A stretch of 5,310 nt of DNA from an uncultured Coriobacteriales bacterium. Its GTDB lineage: Bacteria > Actinomycetota > Coriobacteriia > Coriobacteriales > UMGS124. This document shows, piece by piece, positions 1-5,310 of this stretch. The notes under the pieces were generated by a model. The model worked only from the letters and a program-made list of their open reading frames with translations. It was not told the DNA's origin and made no database searches. The stretch covers positions 1-5,310 of the forward strand of contig CAKUKJ010000199.1 in assembly GCA_934662525.1 (NCBI GenBank), given 5' to 3'. The first letter of the stretch is position 1, and each line of letters begins with the position of its first letter. The translations under genes were made by a program, and so were the position numbers.

Positions 1-76
1 GTCCCGGCGGCCGTCTCGCGCATCCTTGCGGTAGGCGAACCCCCATTTTGCGGCAGTATCTCGCCTTAAGCCCGCG
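1..76. other. Left edge, no confident gene
   Basis: Plus frame 1 is open from the edge for 22 codons to a TAA at 67-69 (ending in GEPPFCGSISP) and could be the 3' end of a gene converging on the tannase, but it is too short to judge. A 6-bp inverted repeat (AGGCGA at 34-39, TCGCCT at 61-66) lies just past the tannase stop. It is weak and lacks a T tract, so I do not call a terminator. Confidence 0.3.
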
Positions 77-2146
77 CTACCCCAGGCACTCACCTACCCA
101 GGCAATGAAGTTTGCGTCGGAGGAACCCGTGCGCTCGGCGGTGGTGTGGCCCTGGCCCCACACCGTCTCAAAATCAACGTCCTCGACGGCGGCATGTGCC
201 TGCAGCGCCAGGGCGAGGTTCATCTCGCAGGTAAGTGCCGTGTCGCCCTGCGCGATGCCCGTGCGGATGCGCCAGTGCGGTGCAACCTGAGAGGTGCCGT
301 GCAGCCCATACGATTCGAGCAGGTACGACAGGGGATTGTAGATTGCAACGCGCTGCGGGGTATCGGCACCCTCCTCGTCTACCAGCGCGAGGTCGTCGGT
401 ATACGCCTGGGGCAGGGAGGCATCCCAATCGGAGCAGGCGGCATACTCGTCGGCGTGGTCGGCAAGCAGCCCCGCCAGAGTCGAGTCGAAGTGCGCGGCA
501 TCCTGCTCGGCGGTGCCGAACAGGTCGTTCTCCGCCTGGGAGAGGTCAGCCGAGTCGAATGCGCCCACCGACTTGGTAGCCGGCTTGCAGGTGCGCACGA
601 AGGCGCCGAGGTCGGTGATGCTGGCGGTATTGGACGCCTCGTCGTAGGCGACCCACTCCTCGTCGGAGTTGAGCGAGGCGATGTAGTCGGCCGCCGTCTC
701 GTAAGTCACCGACTCGGCGGAATCCGCCCCCTCGGCAGCAAGACCTGCGGGGGCACCGCCATCAGGCGCGCCTTCAGGCGCTCCGCCGTCGGACGGGGCG
801 CCGCCGTCGGGAACCTCGCCACCCGTGGGGCCGCCCTGCCCGTCGGGAGCGCCCTCGGGGGCCCCGCCGTCGCTGGGGGCACCCGCAGGTGCGCCCTCGC
901 CGGCAGGCACCCCACCGCCCAAGCCGCCGCCAAAACCGCCGTCGTCCATAGTCTGGCTGCTCGGCGTGTAGGGGAACGTGGTGTCCGACAAGAAGTTGTT
1001 AAGCGAGCGATTCACAAGATTGAGCAGGTAATCGTAGTAAGAACCCGCCAGACACACGCCTTCACCGGATTCCTCCAGCTTGAGGGCGTTTCCGTCGGCA
1101 TCCACGAAGCCCACCTTGTTGACATACTCGGGATACGCGCGCGCCAAATCGCCCGACAAGGCGGCCGTCCAGGTGCCCTCCTCGCGCGTCGAGGAGCTGG
1201 CGAACTGGCCCATCATCCACTCGTAGGCAGCGTCAGCCTCGTCGAGGCACGTGATCGGGCACCAGCACATGGCGCCCGTGATGGCGTCGGAGATATCGTT
1301 GCCATCGGCATCCCGCATCGCCGCACCGATAGACTCCAGATAGGGAGCGAACGCCTCGGCGTCGCCTGTGGCGCCCATGAGGGAGCTCTGCGCGCCGCCG
1401 CCGCTGTGGCCAAACGTGAAGACGGCATCGACATCCCCGGGGCAGTTCGCCTTGTTGTAACGCAAGAACCTCACGGCCGCCTTCAAGTCGGTCACACCCC
1501 AGGGCGCGCCTCCCGCAAACGCAAGAGAACCGTCGTCGGCATAGCCGTTTGCCCTGCCGCGGCATCCCGGGTACACGTACACCAAGCCGGCCTCGATGTA
1601 GCTTGCCAGAGAATCGTAGCTGTACGACGTGGGCGCGGGTTGCGCCGAGTATCCCGCCGTGTTCACAGGGATAACGACGGGCGCTGTGGCGCACGTGTAG
1701 GAGCCCGCCTTGCCTGCGGTGTCCAACGCGCAGGTATACGTCTCGCCGTCGGCGTTGGCAGTGCCTGTCATGTATGCCTGCGGCACATAGATGCCGAGGG
1801 TCTCGTAATCCAACGTGGCGGGGTTGGCGCAGTAGGTTACCCCCACCTGCCACCACACGCCGTTGTCGGCGTCAAGGCGCCACGCCGACATATCGAGGGC
1901 GAGCGAGCCCTGCCCCTGCGTTTGGGAGCCGGTTTGAGAAGCAGTTTGAGAACCATCGTCGGCGAGGGCGCTTGTGGCACCGCGCCCGAAAACGGCGGAG
2001 CCGGCCGCAATGGCAGACAACGTCGCCGCACCTGCGCATATGAGGGCTCGGCGAGAGATGGGGCCACGCGCGCAAGGGTTGCTTGAAGCCTGGGCTCTTG
2101 TGGAGGTGACGGCAGGGCAGGAAGGTGCGGGATGAGAGTTCGACAT
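77..2146 (-). CDS. Tat-exported tannase (tannin acyl hydrolase)-like alpha/beta hydrolase
   Basis: Likely hydrolyses galloyl esters of tannins, releasing gallic acid, outside the cytoplasmic membrane. The 689-residue product starts with a Tat signal (SRRALI, residues 31-36, then a hydrophobic stretch to about 53; probable cleavage after ALA at 60-62), followed by a Ser/Gln/Thr/Gly linker (65-80). The hydrolase domain has the oxyanion-side motif RGR (196-198), the nucleophile elbow GHSGGGAQS with Ser248, CPITCLDEADAAYEW (296-310), Lys525, Glu539 in AENDLFG, HWRIRTG (624-630), Asp635 and His667. Compared from memory with Lactiplantibacillus plantarum tannase, Ser248/His667 match Ser163/His451, and Lys525/Glu539/Asp635 match galloyl contacts Lys343/Glu357/Asp421; the triad Asp419 position is Gln633. 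It is longer than that roughly 470-residue enzyme because of the signal, the linker and a Gly/Pro/Ala insert (403-475). The ATG at 2146 is chosen because AAAGGA lies 9 bases upstream and the Tat signal follows; the open frame to 2446 lacks both. The substrate is not proven, and a related phenolic esterase is possible. Confidence 0.87.
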   Translation of the reverse strand: MSNSHPAPSCPAVTSTRAQASSNPCARGPISRRALICAGAATLSAIAAGSAVFGRGATSALADDGSQTASQTGSQTQGQGSLALDMSAWRLDADNGVWWQVGVTYCANPATLDYETLGIYVPQAYMTGTANADGETYTCALDTAGKAGSYTCATAPVVIPVNTAGYSAQPAPTSYSYDSLASYIEAGLVYVYPGCRGRANGYADDGSLAFAGGAPWGVTDLKAAVRFLRYNKANCPGDVDAVFTFGHSGGGAQSSLMGATGDAEAFAPYLESIGAAMRDADGNDISDAITGAMCWCPITCLDEADAAYEWMMGQFASSSTREEGTWTAALSGDLARAYPEYVNKVGFVDADGNALKLEESGEGVCLAGSYYDYLLNLVNRSLNNFLSDTTFPYTPSSQTMDDGGFGGGLGGGVPAGEGAPAGAPSDGGAPEGAPDGQGGPTGGEVPDGGAPSDGGAPEGAPDGGAPAGLAAEGADSAESVTYETAADYIASLNSDEEWVAYDEASNTASITDLGAFVRTCKPATKSVGAFDSADLSQAENDLFGTAEQDAAHFDSTLAGLLADHADEYAACSDWDASLPQAYTDDLALVDEEGADTPQRVAIYNPLSYLLESYGLHGTSQVAPHWRIRTGIAQGDTALTCEMNLALALQAHAAVEDVDFETVWGQGHTTAERTGSSDANFIAWVGECLG
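758..883 (-). repeat. In-gene Gly/Pro/Ala-rich repeat insert of the tannase
   Basis: Two copies of a 15-residue unit (GAPSDGGAPEGAPDG) lie at residues 422-436 and 449-463, encoded at 839-883 and 758-802, with a 27-residue period. They sit inside a wider low-complexity stretch (about residues 403-475) that begins with a Gly-rich run. The stretch falls between the nucleophile elbow and the Lys525/Glu539 substrate-contact region, where the compact tannases carry a lid domain, so it is probably a flexible surface linker inside the lid. The two DNA copies differ at 12 of 45 bases and encode identical residues. Confidence 0.85.
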
Positions 2147-2155
2147 GGTGCTCGG

Positions 2156-2161
2156 TCCTTT
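2156..2161 (-). promoter_or_regulatory. Ribosome binding site of the tannase gene
   Basis: AAAGGA on the minus strand, 9 bases before the ATG at 2146. This site decides the start in favour of 2146 over the longer open frame reaching 2446, whose extra 100 codons cover the inverted-repeat region and show no export signal or recognisable domain. Confidence 0.7.
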
Positions 2162-2210
2162 CGACGAAACGGTCGCACAGCCTTGGCCGCAGGCCCCGCG
2201 CCTCGCCGAA

Positions 2211-2245
2211 CGTCTTGCCGCGCTCAGCGCGAGGACGGCAAGACG
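2211..2245 (-). promoter_or_regulatory. Perfect 10-bp inverted repeat upstream of the tannase gene
   Basis: The arms CGTCTTGCCG (2211-2220) and CGGCAAGACG (2236-2245) are exact reverse complements, separated by 15 bases. Inside lies a second exact palindrome, CGCGCT-C-AGCGCG (2219-2231), which shares bases with the outer stem and so can form a competing or stacked inner hairpin. The element is 65-99 bases before the tannase start. No T tract follows on either strand, so an ordinary intrinsic terminator is unlikely. It could be a leader hairpin of the tannase mRNA or a DNA operator. A lone TTGACA (2255-2260, minus) lies 9 bases upstream of it but has no convincing -10 partner. Confidence 0.5.
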
Positions 2246-2274
2246 TCCCGGCGCTGTCAACGGTATCCCGCGTC

Positions 2275-2382
2275 CCCGGCATGAGGCCATCGTAGCTGCA
2301 TGGGCTGAACGGGCAATGAAACGCCCCTCCAAAACCCTGTCCGCACATGCAGCCACAAAACGCCCACGACAGTCATGCCGGG
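2275..2382 (-). promoter_or_regulatory. Candidate nested stem-loop RNA between regulator and tannase
   Basis: On the minus-strand transcript, CCCGGCATGA (2373-2382) pairs perfectly with TCATGCCGGG (2275-2284). Inside it GTCGT (2366-2370) can pair with ACGAT (2289-2293), including one G-U pair. Inside that GCTGCATG (2346-2353) pairs perfectly with CATGCAGC (2295-2302), and a short GGGC/GCCC hairpin (2323-2326 with 2311-2314) sits at the centre. The order is strictly nested, so one elongated structure of about 108 bases is possible, with a 12-base bulge (2354-2365). The G-U pair would be an A-C mismatch on the plus strand, which mildly favours a minus-strand RNA. It begins 23 bases after the regulator stop. 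It could be a 3' end structure of that mRNA, a leader element of the tannase mRNA, or a small RNA. I do not recognise it as a known riboswitch class. Confidence 0.4.
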
Positions 2383-2405
2383 AGGCGCCAACGACGCCAC
2401 GCCCC

Positions 2406-3869
2406 TCAGCCCGCAGCAGGCGCACCCTTCGCCGCAAGCAAGACAAGCTCGCTTTGGGTGGAGACGCCCAGCTTGCGATAGATGCTTCGCATGTGGGTGC
2501 GCACGGTACTCTCCGAAATCAGCAGGGCCCCCGCGATGTAGCGCGAGTTGTGGCCGAGCGCCAGCTGTTCCAACACCTCGCGCTCGCGGCCCGTGAGGCC
2601 ATGCGCGGCGGCCAGGCGAGCCACACGCTCGTCCTGGGCCGCCTCAAAGGCGTCGGCATCGCTCGCCACCGCTTGACATGAGGCCGCGTCTGCCTTCTCC
2701 ACCAGGAGTTTCCAGGCAACATAGCCAAGGTTGACGAGGACGAGCGCATAGTAGAGGTATGTCAGCACGCGCACGAGGGGGCCGTTCAGCCCCGTCTCGG
2801 CCAGGCGCGCATTGAGAGCGCTGCCCAGCAGCATCGCCAAGCAGCATGCGCACAGCACCCAGCTCGCCGCAAGCGCACGGTTGCGCCCCTGCACTGCGGT
2901 GAGCGAGGCGAGTGCGTACAGCGACATGAACATCACAGGAACCAGGCTGAGGCTCGCACCGAACGTAGGACCAAGAAACACCTCGGAGGAGCTCCCGACG
3001 ATGATGGCGCCCGCCACAAGGGCGGGGGCCGCAAGCTTGTCAACGACAAGGGTAAGCGGGGTCTTTGTCCGCGAGCAGCACAGCACAACCGCCACGAGCG
3101 ACGAGACGGTCAAGGCCGGAAACTCGCCGCGCACGACATGCCCGTCCACCTGTACCTCGGCCACCGTGCTGCACAGCATGCATACAAGCAGGCCCAAAAG
3201 CGGCAGCCACAGGCCCGAGAAGACCGAGCCGAAGCCCTTGGCCTGCGCCTCGTCGGCGGAAGACGCATGGACAGGGGCACGTCCCCCGCCCGGGTTCGTG
3301 CACAGCGCGGCCGCGGCCGGTGCGGCCTCCTCCCCACCGGCCTCCCCTGCCCAGGCGTCGAGTCCGGCGGAGTCCGCATGGGGCACGAACGCCGGGGCAA
3401 ACGACCCGACAGCCGTGCAGAGGCACCAGCATATGCCTGCAACGAGAGGGTCGAGGAGGACAACGACAAGCGCGATGAGGGCCGAGCCGACGGCAGACAG
3501 GCCGCCGTGAAACAGAATCGAGCGAAACCCCGTGCCGTAACAGGCCTGCCATGCCATGAAGAGCGGTATGAGGCAGCAGCCCATAACCACGCCCAGTGCG
3601 CCAATCACGCCAACAGGTGCTTCCGGGACCAAGACCGCGAGGCACCAGAACGCCACCTGCGCCAACGAGTAGAACGAGGCGGCGGCCAATATGCGGCGAC
3701 GCGTGAGGCGGCAGACGGCGTTGCGGATGCGAGGGGCGAGGATAAAGACAAGACTTGCAAGCGCGCAGGCCGCAAGCATGGAAACGGCCAAGGTGCCAAA
3801 CGAATCGGGGGCGCCGGTGATGTCGCGCACGACGCGCAGGTTGGCGACGAACACGTCGAGCGTCGCCAA
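2406..3869 (-). CDS. Membrane-bound LuxR-type regulator (polytopic membrane domain plus HTH), 5' end interrupted
   Basis: A transcription regulator of the type common in Eggerthellaceae: an MFS-like multi-helix membrane domain fused to a cytoplasmic LuxR/GerE DNA-binding domain, presumably sensing a ligand at the membrane. Read from the TTG at 3869 (487 residues), I count about 11 hydrophobic segments near residues 24-45, 61-81, 85-106, 117-138, 140-162, 216-236, 248-265, 279-297, 302-325, 333-352 and 366-388, with a hydrophilic Gly/Ala/Asp loop at 163-212 splitting them into halves. The HTH covers about 425-479 (LTGREREVLEQLALG, then SESTVRTHMRSIYRKLGV) and looks complete. The TTG lacks a ribosome binding site; the natural start is probably the ATG at 3926, separated by an in-frame TGA (3897-3899). 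The missing segment supplies the first helix of a 12-helix protein. It is divergent from the reductase gene and 259 bases upstream of the tannase on the same strand, so either may be its target. The family is sure, functionality is not. Confidence 0.8.
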   Translation of the reverse strand: MATLDVFVANLRVVRDITGAPDSFGTLAVSMLAACALASLVFILAPRIRNAVCRLTRRRILAAASFYSLAQVAFWCLAVLVPEAPVGVIGALGVVMGCCLIPLFMAWQACYGTGFRSILFHGGLSAVGSALIALVVVLLDPLVAGICWCLCTAVGSFAPAFVPHADSAGLDAWAGEAGGEEAAPAAAALCTNPGGGRAPVHASSADEAQAKGFGSVFSGLWLPLLGLLVCMLCSTVAEVQVDGHVVRGEFPALTVSSLVAVVLCCSRTKTPLTLVVDKLAAPALVAGAIIVGSSSEVFLGPTFGASLSLVPVMFMSLYALASLTAVQGRNRALAASWVLCACCLAMLLGSALNARLAETGLNGPLVRVLTYLYYALVLVNLGYVAWKLLVEKADAASCQAVASDADAFEAAQDERVARLAAAHGLTGREREVLEQLALGHNSRYIAGALLISESTVRTHMRSIYRKLGVSTQSELVLLAAKGAPAAG

Positions 3870-3926
3870 GAACGGCGCCAGCAGCAGAAGCTGCGGTCAA
3901 AACGCCAATCGTTCCTCTTTCTCCAT
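3870..3926 (-). pseudogene. Displaced 5' end of the regulator gene, cut by an in-frame TGA
   Basis: From the ATG at 3926 the frame reads nine codons (MEKEERLAF), then TGA at 3897-3899, then PQLLLLAPF and straight on into the regulator without a frameshift. The ATG has a strong AGGGAGGG site (3932-3939) 5 bases upstream, while the downstream TTG at 3869 has none. The sequence around the stop is hydrophobic and makes a plausible first membrane helix (LAF, one residue, PQLLLLAPFLATLDVF). TGA is one transition from TGG (Trp), so a nonsense mutation or a sequencing error is the simplest reading. Restored, the protein would be 506 residues. Confidence 0.65.
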
Positions 3927-3931
3927 GCATG

Positions 3932-3939
3932 CCCTCCCT
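3932..3939 (-). promoter_or_regulatory. Ribosome binding site of the original regulator start
   Basis: AGGGAGGG on the minus strand, 5 bases before the ATG at 3926. A second ATG at 3930 lies too close to this site and is in another frame. The strength of this site, against none ahead of the TTG at 3869, is the main argument that the regulator gene formerly began at 3926. Confidence 0.6.
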
Positions 3940-3962
3940 CGCGGCACCGCCATCGGGCAACG

Positions 3963-3993
3963 ATTCTACCTGACTTTACACCTCGCGCGGCAA
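3963..3993 (-). promoter_or_regulatory. Possible promoter of the regulator gene
   Basis: TAGAAT on the minus strand (3963-3968) resembles a -10 hexamer. The best -35 candidate is TTGCCG (3988-3993) with a 19-base spacer, longer than ideal. A transcript would start near 3956 and carry a leader of about 30 bases before the ATG at 3926. This is a motif match only. Confidence 0.28.
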
Positions 3994-4007
3994 ATCAAGA
4001 AAAAATG

Positions 4008-4027
4008 TTATCTACCTGCGAAGATAA
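4008..4027. promoter_or_regulatory. TTATCT/AGATAA dyad, candidate operator in the divergent region
   Basis: TTATCT (4008-4013) and AGATAA (4022-4027) are exact inverted half-sites with an 8-base spacer, in the only AT-richer part of the 239-base region between the regulator and the reductase genes. A further TCTATC (4033-4038) lies just to the right in the orientation of the left half-site. LuxR-type HTH proteins usually bind dyads as dimers, so this is a reasonable candidate site for the adjacent regulator. I see no exact copy ahead of the tannase gene. Confidence 0.35.
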
Positions 4028-4063
4028 GGGCGTCTATCACAAACGGACGAGGGATTTACCACA

Positions 4064-4083
4064 CCTGGCCGATGGTCGGCAGG
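4064..4083 (+). promoter_or_regulatory. Short hairpin upstream of the reductase gene
   Basis: GCCGA (4068-4072) and TCGGC (4076-4080) are inverted around TGG. CCT (4064-4066) and AGG (4081-4083) extend the stem past a single bulged G. There is no T tract, so it is not an obvious terminator. It lies 83-102 bases before the reductase ATG and could be a leader hairpin or a protein site. Confidence 0.25.
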
Positions 4084-4154
4084 CCTGGGCGAAACCTATT
4101 GTCGGGGTTGCGCAGGCAGTGAGGTCGGCGTACACCAACCCGTCCGAATCGATC

Positions 4155-4160
4155 GGAGGA
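4155..4160 (+). promoter_or_regulatory. Ribosome binding site of the reductase gene
   Basis: GGAGGA ends 5 bases before the ATG at 4166, a near-ideal site that fixes the start of the flavoprotein gene. Confidence 0.85.
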
Positions 4161-4165
4161 ACACC

Positions 4166-5310
4166 ATGAGCGCTTTGAAGAACACCGTCACGCGTCGCGG
4201 CTTCGTGGCCGGGGCAGGGGCCATCGCAGCCGGGGCCGCAGCCGCCGGCAGCACGGCGATTGCGCTTGCAGACCAGACCGCGACCGCGAGCACTAACGCG
4301 GAGGTCGCCGCCGAGCAGGCCGGCACCGCCCGTGCCACGCGCAGCTGGGGCGCCACCTATCCCTGGGCCGCCGAGCCCACCCCCATCGACGACGCCGACG
4401 TGGAGGAGGAGATCGACGCCGACGTGGCCGTCGTGGGCCTGGGCGTGGCCGGTGTGTCGGCCTTCCGTGCTGCGAGCGAGAAGGGCGTAACGGTCGTCGC
4501 CGTGGAAAAGGCCGCCGAACCAAGTGTGCGCTCCAGCCAATACGCCTACATCAACGGCACGCGCACCGAGGCTCTCGACCTTGCCACCGTCGACGAGGAC
4601 GAGGTCATCAAGGCAGAGTGGAACGAGTCGGGCCAGTTCGCCAACTACGCAATCATCCGCAACTTCGTGCGCTATGAGTCCGACGTCATCGACTGGTGGA
4701 TTGACGGCGACCCGGAGTGCCATATCCCCGAAGAAGGCGAGCAGGGCGGCGCGGCGGGCGACGCCGACGCTCCTCACACCGTGAGCGGTATGGCAGACCC
4801 CAGCGTGGACTACACCACCGAGTCCCAGGCCTCCTACCCCACACGCATCTCCTTCGGCAACCATGCCGGCACCGTCAACGCCAACTTCCAGCGCGGCCAG
4901 GAGGCCGGTGGCACCGCCTACTTCGGCCACTTCGCCGAGCAGCTCATCATGGACGAGGGCCGCTGCGTGGGCGTGTATGCGCGCAACGCCGAGACGGGCA
5001 AGTACAAGAAGATCAACACCGCCATGGGCGTGATCATGGCATGCGGCGGCTGCGGCAACAACCACGAGATGGTGGAGGCGCTCTACCCCATCGCCGCCGA
5101 GAACAACAACCTCGCCACCTGGACGAGCTTCGACGTGGAGGGCAACCCCACCAACACCGGCGACGGCTACAAGATGGGCTATTGGGCAGGCGCGGGCTTC
5201 TCGCAGAACATGTGCGCCATGACCCACGTGATGGGCGGCCCCAACGACACGGCCAACATGGGAACCTCCTCGGGCTGCACCTCGCAGCACCTGCGCCTCA
5301 ACTACAACGG
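4166..5310 (+). CDS. Tat-exported FAD-dependent reductase (urocanate/fumarate reductase-like), 3' end outside window
   Basis: A secreted or membrane-facing flavoprotein of the FAD_binding_2 type, which in gut Actinobacteria typically passes electrons to an organic acceptor such as an enoate or phenolic compound during anaerobic respiration. The 381 visible residues start with a Tat signal (TRRGFV, residues 9-14, an Ala/Gly-rich hydrophobic core, likely cleavage after ALA at 33-35) and a linker to about 83. The Rossmann FAD motif is GLGVAG (91-96), with Glu114 at the end of the second strand as the expected ribose ligand. A second family motif, ACGGCGNN (292-299), matches the usual ATGGxGxN, and NTGDGYKMG (330-338) matches the conserved TGDG segment. 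Residues 188-225 form an acidic, Gly-rich insertion. No heme CXXCH or FMN-binding domain is visible in this part, so the electron donor is unknown. The active-site Arg and substrate residues lie beyond the edge, so the substrate cannot be assigned. It is transcribed divergently from the regulator, which suggests control by it. Confidence 0.88.
   Translation, partial: MSALKNTVTRRGFVAGAGAIAAGAAAAGSTAIALADQTATASTNAEVAAEQAGTARATRSWGATYPWAAEPTPIDDADVEEEIDADVAVVGLGVAGVSAFRAASEKGVTVVAVEKAAEPSVRSSQYAYINGTRTEALDLATVDEDEVIKAEWNESGQFANYAIIRNFVRYESDVIDWWIDGDPECHIPEEGEQGGAAGDADAPHTVSGMADPSVDYTTESQASYPTRISFGNHAGTVNANFQRGQEAGGTAYFGHFAEQLIMDEGRCVGVYARNAETGKYKKINTAMGVIMACGGCGNNHEMVEALYPIAAENNNLATWTSFDVEGNPTNTGDGYKMGYWAGAGFSQNMCAMTHVMGGPNDTANMGTSSGCTSQHLRLNYN

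Noticed and set aside
146..2086. A 646-codon open frame on the plus strand opposite the tannase gene
   Set aside because: Arg/Gly/Val-rich antisense shadow produced by GC-rich codon bias; no domain or plausible start site, while the minus frame has full tannase motifs.
2255..2260. Consensus TTGACA as a -35 box for the tannase
   Set aside because: No acceptable -10 hexamer 15-19 bases downstream, where the inverted repeat lies; kept only as a note.
2311..2326. GGGC/GCCC hairpin as an intrinsic terminator of the regulator gene
   Set aside because: Only a 4-bp stem and no T tract after it; better explained as the tip of the nested structure.
2147..2446. Extension of the tannase by 100 residues to a start at 2446
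   Set aside because: No ribosome binding site; it would overlap the regulator stop and cover the inverted repeats, and the Tat signal only makes sense near the N-terminus from 2146.
3040..3960. A 306-codon minus-strand frame beginning upstream of the regulator, considered as evidence of a frameshift
   Set aside because: The ATG at 3926 is already in the regulator frame, so only the TGA interrupts it; this other frame is Arg-rich and has no domain.
4037..5290. A 417-codon open frame on the minus strand opposite the reductase gene
   Set aside because: Antisense shadow rich in Val/Gly/His with no motif; the plus frame has a Tat signal, FAD motifs and a strong ribosome binding site.
1..5310. 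CRISPR array, tRNA, rRNA, insertion sequence or attachment site
   Set aside because: No regularly spaced direct repeats, no tRNA-like cloverleaf noticed, and no transposase or terminal repeats found on reading both strands.

Overview
The window looks like a high-GC actinobacterial chromosome segment, most likely from the gut family Eggerthellaceae (Eggerthella, Gordonibacter, Slackia or Adlercreutzia relatives). The reasons are the GC-rich codon use, a secreted twin-arginine (Tat) flavoprotein reductase, and a transcription regulator made of a polytopic membrane domain fused to a C-terminal LuxR-type helix-turn-helix. That combination is characteristic of the family. The assignment is inference, since no marker gene is present.

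Layout. Positions 1-76 hold no confident gene. Positions 77-2146 (minus) encode a 689-residue Tat-exported tannase-like alpha/beta hydrolase. Positions 2147-2405 are a 259-base gap with unusually strong inverted repeats: a nested stem structure at 2275-2382 and a 10-bp perfect stem at 2211-2245. Positions 2406-3869 (minus) are the reading frame of the membrane LuxR-type regulator; its natural start appears to be an ATG at 3926 with a good ribosome binding site, cut off by a TGA at codon 10 (3897-3899). Positions 3927-4165 are a divergent intergenic region with a TTATCT/AGATAA dyad and a small hairpin. From 4166 (plus) an FAD-dependent reductase of the urocanate/fumarate reductase-like family runs off the right edge; its first 381 residues are visible.

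How it may work together (inference). The tannase would cleave galloyl esters of dietary tannins outside the membrane. The reductase could use a polyphenol-derived or other organic compound as electron acceptor. The membrane regulator between them, divergent from the reductase and upstream of the tannase on the same strand, is the natural candidate sensor. It may be inactivated in this strain by the nonsense codon.

The points most worth following are the premature TGA in the regulator, the structured leader ahead of the tannase, the tannase active site (catalytic Ser and His and the three galloyl-contact residues conserved, but Gln at the position of the triad Asp), and a Gly/Pro/Ala-rich repeat insert in the tannase whose two copies differ in DNA only at synonymous sites.
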